From Nymphaea colorata (taxonomy: Eukaryota > Streptophyta > Magnoliopsida > Nymphaeales > Nymphaeaceae): a stretch of DNA of 64,000 nt. This document shows positions 12,050-26,414 of the stretch, piece after piece (position 1 is the stretch's first letter; each line of letters starts with the position of its first letter). The notes beneath the pieces were generated by a model. The model saw only the letters and a list, made by a program, of their open reading frames with translations. It did not search any database and was not told the origin of the DNA. The position numbers and the translations under genes were made by a program. Location of the stretch: positions 15,267,289 to 15,331,288 of the forward strand of contig NC_045146.1 of assembly GCF_008831285.2 (NCBI RefSeq), given 5' to 3'.

Positions 12050-15000
12050 GCCATCTTGAGCTCAACCCAATCACAGCTGCCCAATACATTGCATTGGTGC
12101 CTACCGATGCAATGGATTGGTGACCGTGATTAATTAAACATATGTGTCGTGAGAGGCTAGAAGATTTCTTGGTCCAAACTCAAGTAATTAGGCATCAAAC
12201 TCGATCCTTCAACTTAATGCTCATGACAGATGTCACTGCTTTGCCAAGTGCATCAACGATGTTTTGACAGCTGGCTTGATGAAGCAGAACATCATCTCAA
12301 TATATTTTAAGCACGGTTGTTGATTAAGTTCCTCCAATAACCTTGCATTAAACAAATACTGTTTTAAACCTAAAGGGAAAAAAAGTTGCAAAATTTGGTA
12401 AGATTCCCCTTAAGAGTGAAGAAAATTTTCCTTCTAAGTAATCATGGAACGGCAGATTAAAAATGACCTACCCTTCATTTTGAAACACGATGCATGTTGC
12501 AAGGAACCGTCCAAGCTGACTGGTGACCTACTCCTTCAATCAATTTAATTGAATATCTGAGTCAACGTAGTTGTTGAAAAATCTCTAACGAATTACAAAT
12601 TTACAATTCATTATTTGGTTAGAGAGGTTGAAAAAGAACAATGTCCTGCTGTTCAAACTGCTTTTGACTTGTGAAAGACGACAAAGATTGATCTGCTTTT
12701 CTTTTTTCTTCTCAAATAATAGATCACAGATAATTTAAGAGGTGTATCGAAATTTGAAGCCGATAAATCTCCCACATAATCACTTGATATTCGAACAGTT
12801 TAGACCAAGGTGCCTATAGCAAACACATATATTAACCCAGCAAGCAAATGGATAAAGGAAGAGATACATGAAGCCAGTGTAATTGGTGCAACTAATGGTA
12901 GCAGAGTTTAACGGAATTTGTGGAAGCCATGTGCACTGAGAAGCGCTAGCAAAGAAGAAGCAATCTATGTAATCTAGAAAAGGACAGCGAGTTTCCTGAT
13001 AACGATGGAGGAGAGCTGACGTATTCAATCTTGAGAAGAAAACGAGGACAAGAATATCAACGTTCCGGAGATATAAAGAAATAAAAGTTGGGACAGGATT
13101 TTAATCTCAAAACCAATTACTTAAGAAAATCAAAGGGAAGAGGAATAGAAGGATGAGGAGAACATATTAAACTTCACCAAAATATCATGACTCATCTTAA
13201 TGAGTTTCACTTATGATGTTGGACTCCCGGAGTTCTATATTTATACTACACCCAACCCAAAAAAAAATTGTTATTTTCCTAAGAAAATGCCTTTTAACCC
13301 ACAGTTTGTATGTTACACTGAACTCAGGGACGACTGCTGTGCACATCTACTCCACCAATAATTGCAACATGGTCTTCTTTATCGAAGTAGTAAGGAGGGG
13401 AAAAAAGGCGCAAAGATTCCGGGTTACTTTACATAGAAAACATAAAATATTTACAACAAAAAAGGTTGTCACCATTAAAGTATTTAACAGGGACGTCGCA
13501 TCAGAAATCTGAATCAAGGTCAGACCGATATTGTTTTATGATTTCTTTTCTGTTGTGCTTAAGTCCACTGGTACAATTTCGATTATATATCACAATGCTT
13601 TATCCGTATCAAACTTATGCATTTGTTTTTGCTAGCCAAAGGACGCGACCTTCTCACAGAGCCAAAGCATGTCGTGTATCTGTAACTTCTGATGCCTTAC
13701 CACTCTTTTTGGTTTCGAAGACGTCTGCAAAGATACATATGATAATTAATTGCGATGAACTGTCTCCTATAGATAGATAGATAAAGCATCCTTTAGCAGC
13801 TGAAATTGATGGGTGGCAAAGCTTTATCTAGTCAACTTTAAGAGTTAACCTTGATCACATTAGGCCACGACTGAAATATGTGGTTTCAGCATAAAAACAT
13901 AGTTTCAAAAATTCTAAAACATTTAGGCAGATCAAATTTTCAAGCTAAACATGCCCAATGGGTCATACTTATAGTTCTTGATAGTAGAAGAACAAGAAAA
14001 ATATGTTAAAACTATGCAGCGAAACCAAGTGGTTGGCACAAGTACTGGGGAGAGCACCATGAGTTTAAAACCATATTATGGAGAACCCAGGCGCTATGGA
14101 TTCTGAACCTCTGATGTAGTTTCGAGGTTGGTTTTCTGGGTTGTACAGTATTCTGCCGAAAACAGATATATGAGGTATGCAATTGATTCGGATCAAAATG
14201 ATTCAAGTAATTAATCAGCGAAGCATCATGATTAATGATGCGCTATGCAGAACGGAACAAGACAAACGCCATCGGACGCCTAAAAGGAAAAAGATAGGAA
14301 AAAAGTCCCTTTCCTTCTTTTCCTCTTTCACCTTAAACAAGGATATTGCTTTGCTAATGTTCAATATTTTAGTAACTGGGTGAACGTGATGATCCATTTT
14401 TTTAATCCCTGAAAGCAAATAATAATGTCTCTCCTCGCGTCTAATATTTTCCTTCCAAGAAGAAAAGGGTCACGCCTTGCACAGTATTAGCCAAAATAGC
14501 TGGCCGCAGAAATCACCATAAAAATTAAGAAACGAGAAAGAGACGGAGAGAACAGTAACAGATTTATTGATGGAACAACGGGTGGCCAGTTCAATCCTTC
14601 AGCTTAAAGAAGTCAAGAGTTTAATACCAAGATATATCAAAGGGGTAGGTGTTCGCGTGGCCGGTCAATTAAAATTCAAGACAAGTCTTTCTGTAACGAC
14701 TCACCTGCTGAAATTAAAATTCAAGAGAAAAAGAAGCGGAGACAGAGATACCGGATTTGGGACATTATTATTTTGGCCAAGCGCACGGCAAGCCAGAAAG
14801 TTGCATGAGTTGGCAAGTAGCAATTGGCAACACAACGAGATTCTTCGAGTTCCAAAACGGGACAAGGTTGATTTAATATTTCACATACAAACTTCGGCTA
14901 AAGAGGCAATTTCTTTTTTTTGGTGCAGAAAAATAATTTTCCATGTTTTTTCATTGAGAGCAATAAGGGGACTTGACACGAAAGAAAATGAGAGCATCCT

Positions 15001-15828
15001 TGCGACAGAAGGGCCTGTAGCCTACGGCTGCAAATATGGTATCAAGGGCTTTAGTACTTAGAGCGTACCAGATCCAATTGTGACGTGAACCTGTTCATAA
15101 CCATATACAGATCCTAACCCATATGCATTGCTGCTATAATTTTTGTTCCCATAGTGCTGGATGGGGTGCTCAACCATCTTAGCTAGACACAAGATTTTGG
15201 GAGCTATTGCTCACAGGTCACATGCATGGGTGGACCAGCCAGGCCGCCCCAGATAAATCCCGGCCAACCAATTAGGTAGCTCGGTGGGTTCTCAAGGATA
15301 TTTAATTCTTTCTGAGATGGGCAGCTAGGTGGGCTCTAAATTGGCTCTGGATTGGGCTTGATTAATAACTCTGTCAGCAATCATCCCTGGCCTAGTTAGA
15401 CTAATGGGCAAGATCCTTGATCGCCCAGAGCGTCCAGAGATAGCCAAGCGCTCGGCCTCAACTAGTCATAGCCAGAAAGGGTTGTAAGTTCACTCAGATT
15501 CATCAAATCCGTGGGCCTAGTAATTGGTTTTCAGTTTCACCCAACGTCGGGAATTTGTGCAGATTTGTCTATTACCGAAAGCAAATGCATCGATTTGTAC
15601 AGGCAGATACGCATGAACACCAAGTGAACTTTAAATAAAAGGGAAAGCTGAAGGGTCAGAATGACAATCAAGCTAAAAACTCACGTATACAAATTACTTT
15701 ATTACAGTGTAACGAGATCAGAGATAGAAAGGATCATGCATAAATGAACTTCTTGCAGCTACAAAGTTACAGCAATCCTGGAAATAATGAATTTAATCAA
15801 ACTGTTACTTTTCTGCAAACCTTGCCTT

Positions 15829-18800
15829 CTAACTTAACTCCACAGTCCAACCCATTTTGTCCTCCGCAAGCCCCATCTGTATGCTTGTAAGAGAAGAATA
15901 AACCCGTTGAGACACCAAACCGATTCCTTGATTCCCATATTGCACCCTGCAACAACATCGTCACCAGATTCAGTCTTTCAACAAAACCTTACAGCCGGAC
16001 ATCTTGATCTGTTTCTTATTTTATGAAACTGCCTATGCAAAAAAGGACCTAAAAACAAGCTGAAAGATAGTCCATCAATATCATTTCCTTAGCTGCCAAC
16101 TCAATTTACGCAATTGTGTTTTGTTGTCAAAAACTCGACCGGTTGGACGACAAGTTTGACTAGCCAGTTGGGTCGGTCATCGATCGACTAGTGTTTCAAA
16201 CTAGCTATTAGTCAACTAGACAACCTAATCATCGGCCAATTAATCCCTACCCATAAATATATACTTATTTAGTTGTAAACTTGCAGCAGTCAACTTCAAC
16301 CGAGTCAGACCGATTGGTTACAGTTAAGTCCTTTAAGGGTCGAACAATCTGTGACTGCCGATTTTGACAACTTAGTGAATATGTTAAAGGGTAAAACTAT
16401 ATGTTCACTCCAAAAATCTGTCGTTCTGAAGCTTGCAACAACTGTAGGTTGGTCCTTCAAATCTGTCATTCTTCCACATAATTGCAGAGTATTTCTTTCA
16501 GTCTTAGATAACTGAGTAGCATGACCCAAAAGAAAAAAGATCTGCCTATTTGTTTGACTGCAAAACAGAATGGATCAATGGAGTGATCTTGAAATAAACA
16601 GGAGAGATGTCTATATGCTTCTCTGCCAAATAAACTCTGGCGAATCGCATTGAATACAAGTGAAGTGTGTCGTTGTAGACAAACCTAATGAGATCAATAA
16701 TGTATTATATATAACTACATCTTTTTTAATTCCAACAATTAGTTTCCCCACCCTAATTTGTAGCCCACAATGTCCGTTGCCCTAAAATCATGACTTCCTC
16801 GTTTCCAAGAATCCAGAAGTTAACCAAGAATTAAGCTAAATAAAATGACTTTTGTAAACCATGAGGAGCATTTTAGAAGCACGTTTGGTCTGTACAGACC
16901 TTTACAATGTCTAGCTCTTTATAAACAACAATATACTCCAAGAAAGAAAACATAAGCAACAGCTGTCCTTACCTTTGGCCAAGGTAGGTAACACTACCAA
17001 CAGGAGACACAACCACAGCTGTCCCAGTACAGAAAACTTCGTCAGCATTCATTAGTTCATCAACTGAGACAGCACGTTCCTCAACCTGGCACCAAGAGAA
17101 ACACAGCATATCAATGGGGACACATTGGTACATAAACTTATTATACAGCCAAAAAACAAAAAAATTATATAATATGTGGGCATATGCATCTGTACGCGCT
17201 TCATGTATATGCATCAACAGAAAATCTGAAACTAGCCAAGGAAATCTTTTGTTCATCTTTATAAAAATAAAAACATGCATTGTATTACATAAGAACAGAA
17301 AAAGAAAGAAAAATGTTGTGCACTTATTAATTTACATTGTGCCTGAAGCGCCTGTAGACTCAGCAGTACCATCAAGAGTATAGTTAACTAGTAAATACAG
17401 ACATTAAATGCAAGGAATAAGTTGTAGACCAAAATCCAGAAGTTGTATTTCCAGTTACAACTATCCAACATTTCTTAGGTGTTCTATAAACAGTGACCAG
17501 GGTAGAACCAGAAAATTTATGTGAGGGAAACAGATCATCTGAGATTCTGAACTGTTATCCTACCAATGATGTGTGCAAGCCTCACGTTCTTGTAACTCTT
17601 TCTCAAATATTTCAGAAACACAATGCACCATTGCTTTGAATAGAGCAAAGAGCTCCAAGTGTATGTTCATGTCTAGAGTGGGTAGTTCACTCCTATTAAA
17701 CTAAAATTGATTATTTTATTCTTAGGGAGTACTGAAGGAGAAAAAAACGAAAAGAGAAGATAATAACCATTAGTTCATAGCCACTTCTACACTTACATGC
17801 CAATAAAAAAAAATACCCCATAATGGCAACATAAAATGGCACTAGGAAGAATATGAAACACATCAAAGTGTGCACGACTTTGGCTGTTAAGTACCTGGTA
17901 ACCATGACTACGTGCAACATCAATGATACTCTTCCTCGTGATTCCAGGGAGAATGGTTCCCTCAAGTGCAGGAGTTGAAATAACATTGTCCTAGAGAACG
18001 TTGAAAACCAAAGAAATCTGAGAACACATGGAAAGCATAGCAAATACCAATTATGGCACAAAAGCTTATTTGTGCTAGAAAAAAAAAACATATAAGGCAT
18101 GCATAGTATAATCCATCATAAGAGCATCTTTGAATTTTAGTGGAAAACCTTATGAGCTACAAGAAAAAGGTAACCTGCATTATGATTTAATATTTGGAAG
18201 AAAATAACCTCCGTGTCATTGTTCACAAAGTGAAATAACCATGACTTTGACTTCAAAGGTGGATGGAAGGATTACTTTATTGAAGCTAGTAGTGGCTGCA
18301 ACGAGTCATAACCAAGACAAGGAAACACTAGCATCCTATCAGATTCTACGTTGGACAAAGACAACCATAAATACAGCAAAATTTGGGGATCAGGAATTAA
18401 TCATTAAGTATCTCGAAATGTTTTCCTGAAGAGAAGAGAATTCTTGTCATACAATATCTGCTGGAGTAGCAGGTCAATGATGCTTTTGATACCAAGGTAA
18501 CGCATTAATGTGTGTAACTACTGCCCTCCCTTTATCAATTTTAAGTTCTAAAACTTGAATCCGCCTTTCATGAGGACCGGAAGGTAAACAAGTACTGAAT
18601 AGGTCAAGCAGAGGTTCAATGGAGAATGTTGCTATTTTAGTTACTTTGCATGTTACGTTAGTTAATTTCGTAAGACATGAAGACCCAGAATTACATAAGG
18701 CTCGTAGTATACTTCTTCAATTATAGCGATCAAAGTAATGCCTATCAACAAACGGACCTATTTTATTAAGATGGGATGTGATCCATTGAAAAACCTGTCA

Positions 18801-21800
18801 TACCTTTACTACAAAAATATTGCAAGAGGAGACTTCTTCAAGATATTTCTTATTAACTGAATCAAGATATATGACATCAGAGTAGCCCTTTGATTTTGCT
18901 GCAGCTTGCGCCTTGAGAACCTATAAGAATGAAAAATTTGAAGTCAGTTTTATGAAGCAACTGTGGAATTTACAGACAGATCTACAAGGGGAGAATGACC
19001 CATGAAGCACAACTATTGATAGATGGAACAAGAAGAACGATATTCCAATTTCACTAACTGCTTACAGAACTTTTGGTCATTAGACTATGATTCTAGAACT
19101 ATATACTGTACACCATGATTAAGCTCATTTTCAATTATGTGTAAAGGAAGTTTATCATCTGAATACAAGGATGATTAAAGGTTCGTTTTGTTATGAATAC
19201 ACCTTAAAAGTATTATTACAATCATGTAAAATGATCTTTGCTGACAACTACATTATCAAATGGATGGCTCAGATGGCTACTTGAGGAGCAGGACTGTAGG
19301 ATGCTCCAGTGTTGCTCGGTTACTGAAAATACTGGCTTGACATTAACTTAGCTGAGCTCATTAAAAACTTCCAATACAAAAATATTGATCTTTGGTGGGG
19401 AAAAAAAAAACCATGCATTTTAAAAATATATCGTAGATTTTATAAAATACTAAAAAACATGCTTTAAGTTAGCTTCAATATACTTTTCACATGGCCCTGA
19501 TAAATTTTGAGTCCACCCAGTTAAGGAAACGTATTTGGTTCATCTAGCAAATGGACAAGCTCTCAAAAAGCTGCATTGAGAATTTGCAAATACCCATCCT
19601 TCACCAAAAACTGTAGCAAGCACACATAAAATTGTTTCATGAACGTGTGTCCCTTTGTCAATGGGTGCAGGTCATCAGAAGCACCATTCCTGTGCGAACT
19701 ATGTAAAAAACAGTTAATAATGTTCATGGAAAATTTTGGCTGGACTTTACTTTTGTCTTTCAGTTCTGTTCAAAGGTCAGCAATTTGAAAATGATCAATA
19801 AGATTCAAGTACCATGGCTCATAATTGCAGGCCTTCCGCTTGGGAAGTTGTTTGATTGCCATGAAAGGAGCTAAGTTTCTTACAAACGTTCTGATCTGGT
19901 CAGGAAAATTACACAAATTTGCTTCTAAGCGACCTAGAGAATGAAAAGAAATATTGATACAGGAAAACAGCATGCCTTTCAAGCTGGGGAAATACGAATG
20001 AAAATAGGTTCTCTGTATGTTTGCATCGTACTTACAGGAGCATAGTTCCCTATTGTCTTTATGCCACCAGTCCCTCCAGGAGTAGCACGATGAAACTGAT
20101 TCTCAACAACTAAGTTAATTGGCGCTAAACCTTCCTGACAAAACAAAAGATTAATGAATTACGATATGATGTCCAACTAGAAGAGAGATGATATCCAGCA
20201 CATGTTCTGTTCAAGTAATGATTATGATGATAAAAAGGGGAATTAACCAATGACAACTACAACTACAGCAAGTGAACTGGCATGATCAATATTAAACCAC
20301 ACCTTGAAATAATTTCCAACGGGTGAAACATATATCAAAAATGTGTACTCTGGTGCTGGAGCAAGGCCCAGGACAGCTCCACTTCCCATGAGAAGTGGGC
20401 GGATGTAAAGCGAGCCTTTCCCTGGTGGAGGAACCTGCAAAGAAACATGAATTCAATGGAAGGAAAGTCAAATGCAACCTTCACCATGTGCTGACGAATT
20501 ATGCATGCAAAAATTGAAGCTAGTTGGCTGTACCCAATGCCTGTTGGCCAAAACAGTATCCTTCACAGCATCCACAAATTGTGTAGTAGATGGACAAGGC
20601 ATGCACAATCTATCTGCACCCATCTTCATTCTTAAAGCATTTTCTTCAGGACGGAAGAGTAAGATATTACCATCTTCTTTTCTATATGCTTTCAGACCCT
20701 CAAACAAGCCCTATCATCAAATAGCCCACAGCTAATAAATAAGGGACCAAACTAGGAAAATCTCTGATATAGCACATCCAAATTCGATTGAAACGTCTCA
20801 ATCTGTACATTTCTAAGAACAAAAAATGAAGATTACTGAATCTAAGATTCAGGCTGAAATACCTGTCCATAATTTAGAACTCCAGAAGATGGACTCAAAT
20901 CAATATTTCCATATTCTTTTAGTTCACCTTCCATGAAGTTTCCATCACCAAAACATTTCATGACATACATATAGTCAGTTGGTATAATTCCAAACCCAAG
21001 GTCATCCCAGTCCAGGTCTGGCAGAGAATGAGCTTTCCTGTTTTACGCCAGACACATCTTAGTCTTCTTGAATTGAATGTCAAGTAGCAAAACAGAAGAA
21101 TATACCATTAAATTATGAACAGTCATGACATCACAAACAATATTATTTACACATGTAGAAAGACCAACAAAGACAAGATAACAACAACCCACACTAAAGT
21201 CTTCAATTATCCGAAATATTTTCTTTGTTAACATATCCTTCAGTTACTATTTTTGGTGCCAAAAAAAAAAAAAAACAAACAAAATCATGGATGGAAAAAA
21301 CCAGAAGCAGTTTGAGTTGCTTGAATGCAGGGATTAGGTAACTACTAATAAGCAACTGTGGCAGAAATATATTTTCCTTCACTGTGTAATCTTGGGGCCA
21401 AATTTTCAAGAGTTAAGGCTACTGCACCTTACACTTTTGTCTGCTTGTATGTAATTAACCCGCATCAACTCCATTTCTCCTTTTTTATACTCAATGCATT
21501 ATCAAAGCAGTTATGTTACTAATCCTATAATCCTGTCCTCTCTGAAATAACATGCCTGGTTGAGGGTTAATCATTTGTAATGCCACAAGTCGGTTATAGT
21601 CAACAACTAACAAAAATACATATTGTTAGTATGCATTTTGAGGCATGCCACTTGATCACACTCAAAGTAGAATCTAGATAAATTCCAGATTACATCATTA
21701 TTGATACCTGTCAGTGGTTTCTGCAGTTGCTTCATGCCTCATTTTTGAAGCCACCCCATGGGAAGTGCAAGAAGGATATTTTGACTGCAAATATGTAAAA

Positions 21801-24800
21801 GAACCAAATTATAATGAGTCAAAAAGAGTAAACTTCCTTATATACACAGACTACAAAGAGTTTAAAAAATCATGAAAGTAAGGAAACTGAAACTAGTAAT
21901 ATACAGATATTTCATCTAACATGTATAAGAAAGAAAAGAAGAACAAGAAATAAGGAGTTATAGATATGAAGACAGAAACAGAAACAAATTCCAAATAAAA
22001 TTAATAAGTTATCAACAGAATTTTCCAGAATGGTGAATAGATCAGTCTAAAATCATGTACTTCTAAGAATTCAATTTTTGGTTTTATGCACAAATTCTGG
22101 TAAACAAATAATTTCAACAACCAGTATATTAGAAAAAGAATGTATCAGACTATAGAGAAAAAAGAATACAGAATAAGGTACGCAAACAGAATAAGGTACG
22201 CAAACGGGTCAAATTCAGAATGTCCTGTGGCTTTATCAAATTAGCAAGTCATACCCCCTTAGTAAAGTAAGATTTGGATAAAAGCAGAATGTCCAAGCAC
22301 TCCAAATGAATACAGATACAGGTAGAAAAATAAGCTTCCTGATTGACCACAATCAATAGAAATAATTGGCTTCAGCTTCACCGAGTAAATTTTCATTATC
22401 TCTTTCTTTGAGGATTGATAATAATAGAAACAGATATGCTGGCGCTAAATTGAGCCTGTTATCAGTAGATTTTTGAGAGGAACGTCTGATCAATTACTTT
22501 CAGGTTCAACTCTTAGGGAGATTATTGTCAGCGGCTTGTGAGATTTAAATTTCAATCAGATCTTGAAAGCAACACAGAATAGCACAACAAATATGGAAGC
22601 GTGAGTTGAATCATCTGAATGTACGTCAACCCATCCCATTCACAATGGAGAGAGCAAGAGAAAACAATGGAGTATTCATCTAAGGAGAAAGGAATACAAA
22701 GAACTGCACGAAATATTTTAAACAGAAGAAAAAGAGCCCCAGAATCACCTAACAGGCTAACAGGGATCACCAAATAGTACAAGTGTGACAAAATGCATGC
22801 CATTTAAAGGCAGCTAGAATTGGTTACAGATTAATTTCAAGTTGCGGAAGGTGAGCCATGTCACAAGCATCTACATATGGCAACTTGCTTTACCCATTCT
22901 TAGTGTCTTTTTCAATAGTGAAGGTAGACAACTAGAACTCAAATTATAACCAGTTTAACTAATTTAATCCTCGAAAAATCTATTTAAAGTTTAAACAACT
23001 GCAGGAATTGTAGAAAATGTCGCCATCATTATTTTGTTAGAACCCATTACATGTAGTGGAATTTTTAGCAGCAGGAATCTGCCACTCACAAGGAACATTT
23101 CTCGTCCCCGTAATTTTTAGCAAAGACTCACGTACCACTAACAACAAAAACTATCTTGCCATTGATTTTACACACAAAATATCTCTATCTCGCTATTGAT
23201 TACACATAAAAAATTGCTCTACGTCAAAAAGTGCCAAAATGAGATTGCAGCTGAAAGGAGCATCATAGCTATGAAATCAAAGTTCCCAAGTTCTGATGGT
23301 AAGATTATTTTTATTGGTGAGCAAAAATGTCATTATGTTAATGGATGGTGACTTGGTGAGCAGTGAAATCAGCTGGCAACGGGCTTTTCTCTTAGTAGAA
23401 TACTCCATTGAGTTTTCCTGTTGGTCTCTGAATTGTGAACGGGAAAGCTTGAGATACACTCAGAACTGCAGAATGTATTTTAAACAGAAGAAATGGAGGA
23501 CTGAAATCACCTAAATGGGACCGCCAAATAGTACAAGTATGAATCCAGTAACAAACTTCAATTAAGAAGCACATGCCATCTGATTGGGGAAAATGCAGAC
23601 ATGCCTATGCAGAAAGAGGGCAGTACTTGCTTGGTTATGGTTTATGAATTGGTAGGAAGGTAGTGAGGCCACAAAGCATCTACATAGGTCAACTCACTTT
23701 CCTCCTTCTTAGTGTCTTTTCTAACAGTGGACATAGGCAACTGGAATTCAAATAATAACCAGTTGAATAATTTCTTCCTAGCTTTCATTTAAACAACTCT
23801 AGGAGTTATACAAAATGTTACCGTCATCATTTTGTTAGAATCCACTGCATAAAGTGGAAAATTTAGCAGCAGGAATCTGCTACTTGCAAGAGAACATCTC
23901 CAGTACTGTAATTGTTACTAGACACTCATGTACCGTTGACAACAAGAATTGTCACACCATTTATTACACACAAGAAAACGCTCTATGTTTCAAAATGCCA
24001 ACATTGGATTGCAGCTAAATGGAGCGTCATAGCTACCAAATCAAGGTTCCCAAGTTCTGATAATAAGCATATTTGAGCCAAGACATCATCCTATTAATGG
24101 GAGCTGAGCAGTAAAAATAAACATCGACAGCAATCTTTTGCATATTATGACAGCAATTTTCCTGCATTGATAGAAAATTAAACGGTCCCGTAATATAGCT
24201 AGAGGCTCTTCTTTAGTTCATAACCAAATATCCTTCAAAACCCAGTCTAGGTAACGTCTCGGGTCTCCATCATCTCAATTTTTGTGTTGTATTTCATCTA
24301 ATCCTGGAAAGCTGATACCCTCTTTGTACACGCCTGCTGGCCCTACTGCAGGACAGATGCCTGGCGGAACCTATGGACCAACTGGAACTTTATAGTGGTG
24401 CAAGTTGTCAGCAAGGCCAACCAGCAGTATAAATGCCAAAGAGGCGCAGTCCTCACCTCCAACGCCAGACTGCAGCATTGCTACAAGGAGCAACCCATAA
24501 TTGAGATCAGAGTCTCAACATGTCCCGCAGTCGAACCAGGTGCCCAATGAATCAACCGAATAAATCACATTGATGGAATAAAAATCCATTAGAATTAGTA
24601 CATCCTTAAACAACATCAGTACGAAATTCATACCATAGGCCTCTACCCTCAACAAATCCAAAATATCCTCCTCACCAAGAGACACCATTGAGCCATAAAG
24701 ACAGAAATTTAAAGGTGTAAGCGTGTTACAACAATTGAAGGGCAGATGAAGGCTTCAAGCCCACTCTAGGAATAGTGAAGTATTCAAATACTGCATATAG

Positions 24801-25118
24801 AGACAGATGACGTATAAAGGAACAATCTAATAATAAACTATGCAGTTCAAATCCCAAATAATGCCTCTAGGCATAAAACGTATGAAAGTTATATTCCCAT
24901 GCTCTTTATCAATCGCTATAACCAGCAAACACACTCGGAGTCAGTTGTACCAGGAAGGAGGAGGAGGGTAGAGGCAGGTGAGGATGAGAAGAAGGCGAGG
25001 AAGGGAGGAGTGGGGGCGTGAACCTCCTGCGCCTGCTACCACTACAACTGCTCCTCCCACTGCCGATGGGAGAACCGCCGGAAGCCGGTAGCCGATATAG
25101 CACGAGACTGCCCTCCAT
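15829..25118 (-). CDS. BCAT: Branched-chain amino acid aminotransferase, complete (BCAT-2)
   Basis: Same enzyme family as BCAT-1. Minus-strand exons: 25118-24951, 21784-21708, 21037-20863, 20710-20534, 20434-20303, 20134-20036, 18920-18804, 17990-17895, 17085-16973, 15946-15829 (TAG), giving about 423 residues. Motifs: [42 protein letters not shown] (PLP Lys), [34 protein letters not shown] and [10 protein letters not shown]. The first exon is inferred: an ATG opens 56 codons rich in Ser, Pro and Arg (transit-peptide-like), ending at a GT donor in phase 0, the phase exon 2 needs. A competing first exon with ATG at 25785 also offers a phase-0 donor. Exons 3-10 are near certain; exon 1 is moderate. 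Intron 1 is about 3.2 kb and contains a tandem duplication. The gene is convergent with BCAT-1. Confidence 0.9.
22630..23375. repeat. Tandem duplication unit A in BCAT-2 intron 1
   Basis: Diverged copy A of a roughly 750-bp direct repeat; copy B follows at about 23380-24115. Shared landmarks include a block at about 22700 matching 23460, TTTAGCAGCAGGAATCTGC, and TTCCCAAGTTCTGAT near 23284 and 24048, always offset by about 760 bases. Divergence is visible throughout, so the duplication is old. Ends are approximate. Confidence 0.85.
23380..24115. repeat. Tandem duplication unit B in BCAT-2 intron 1
   Basis: Copy B of the intronic repeat. Its first roughly 65 bases (23382-23447) match copy A (22630-22695) only in inverted orientation, while everything after matches in direct orientation. 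That is a small inversion in one copy. The rest of intron 1 (24116-24950) holds nothing recognised. Confidence 0.8.
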
Positions 25119-26358
25119 TTGCCCGATACTGGCGCCGCCGACACCACAACCGGCAACAACACCAGCACCACCAACACACACTTTCCGTCTGTCTCTCTAA
25201 AGACGATGTCACTATAAATGTAAGGGAGAGAGCTGAGAGTTTCGGCGCGACGGTCAACGAGATCAATCAACCGTCCGGCTATCTTTCCCCACAGCCCCCG
25301 CGATCCATCCCCGCCCCCTGAAACAGAACTCACCAAAGTACCCCTGTGCTTTCATATAATGCCAAGTGCTCCATCATTCATCGACTCTTCAAGGACCCAC
25401 GTTCCGTATAAGCCCGGTGGATGCTTCCACTGATCTAAAATATCTCCGCGGGGACAATCTAAGATTCTAATACCGGAAAATCAGATTCCGGCCAAATTTA
25501 AGACCGAAAAACCGTTTCAGCCGTATATAGCTACGTCCATACAACTGAACAATAAGGAAGAAGTCCCAAAGGACATAAAATGAAAGATTTTGCTTCAAAT
25601 ACTAACGACGAGAGCACACGATTGGTTGGGACTTGCGACCTGGCCGGAGGCTTGTGCGCGAGACGAGAGGCACCACGAGGCGCCGCCAAATTGGCGGCAG
25701 CCCGCCGACAAAGTGGACCTCCGAGACGCGAGCCATGACTGGGCTCACTGGCTGAAGTCCCAACATGGCGAATGATGTTTGCCATTTACTTGATGAATAC
25801 GATGGCGTTTTCCACACCATGCCCGAAGAAGGACCGTGCACGCTTTGTTTTGTTGCAAATCTTGCCTTAGGGCTGCGGCTTATCACATTGGTCCACGCTT
25901 TATCGCTTTGTTTTAAAATTGATGAATTTTTTAAAAATAATTTAAATTGCTTAATAATATACAAAAGATAAAGGACAAAATTTTTATTTGGGCAAGAACT
26001 GATACAATATGTTTCGGTCAATGCGCATCGATACCGTAATATTTATGACATGACTTTGTTGAGTTTGCATAACAAGTCCTTAGAGCAAATATTTGCCAGT
26101 AACTGATGTAAAAATACTCTTGAAGTAAGTGTCAATGAGGCCCTTTGGCAATAGCATAGTTTATTCTTGCTTCATGAACATAGTGTTTTATAAATTTCAT
26201 TCAATCTTATGGGTAGATTCATAAACCAAATCATATCTACTAAAATCTGCCAGATATTGGATTCATTATGTTTAGATTTTGTTAATGTTGTACTCTTACG
26301 AAAGCTATAACAGTAAAATAGTGTAAATTAAGAAAAAAAAGGAAGAAAACTAAATCAA

Positions 26359-26362
<4 letters not shown>

Positions 26363-26411
<49 letters not shown>
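26363..26411. repeat. Microsatellite (AT)n
   Basis: Pure AT run of about 49 bases. Confidence 0.97.

Positions 26412-26414
<3 letters not shown>

Larger units (their letters stand above)
10805..15828. other. MYB promoter side and MYB-BCAT-2 spacer, no gene recognised
   Basis: About 5 kb of AT-rich sequence with an (AT)n run at 11985-12043 and a short TAGA run near 13775. The longest frame (14567-15061, +, 164 codons, ATG start) is rich in Lys, Arg and Ser. It matches no family I know, has no visible splice or promoter context, and is more likely chance or a decayed element than a gene. A tRNA-like stretch near 14018-14170 might be a SINE remnant, unproven. Confidence 0.55.

Noticed and set aside
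22142-22206. Two copies of an AGAATAAGGTACGCAAAC motif
   Set aside because: A small local slippage duplication in an intron, not a CRISPR-like array.
25602-26021. 139-codon minus frame with Arg/Ser-rich end
   Set aside because: No recognisable protein; an overlapping frame is considered instead as a possible BCAT-2 first exon.
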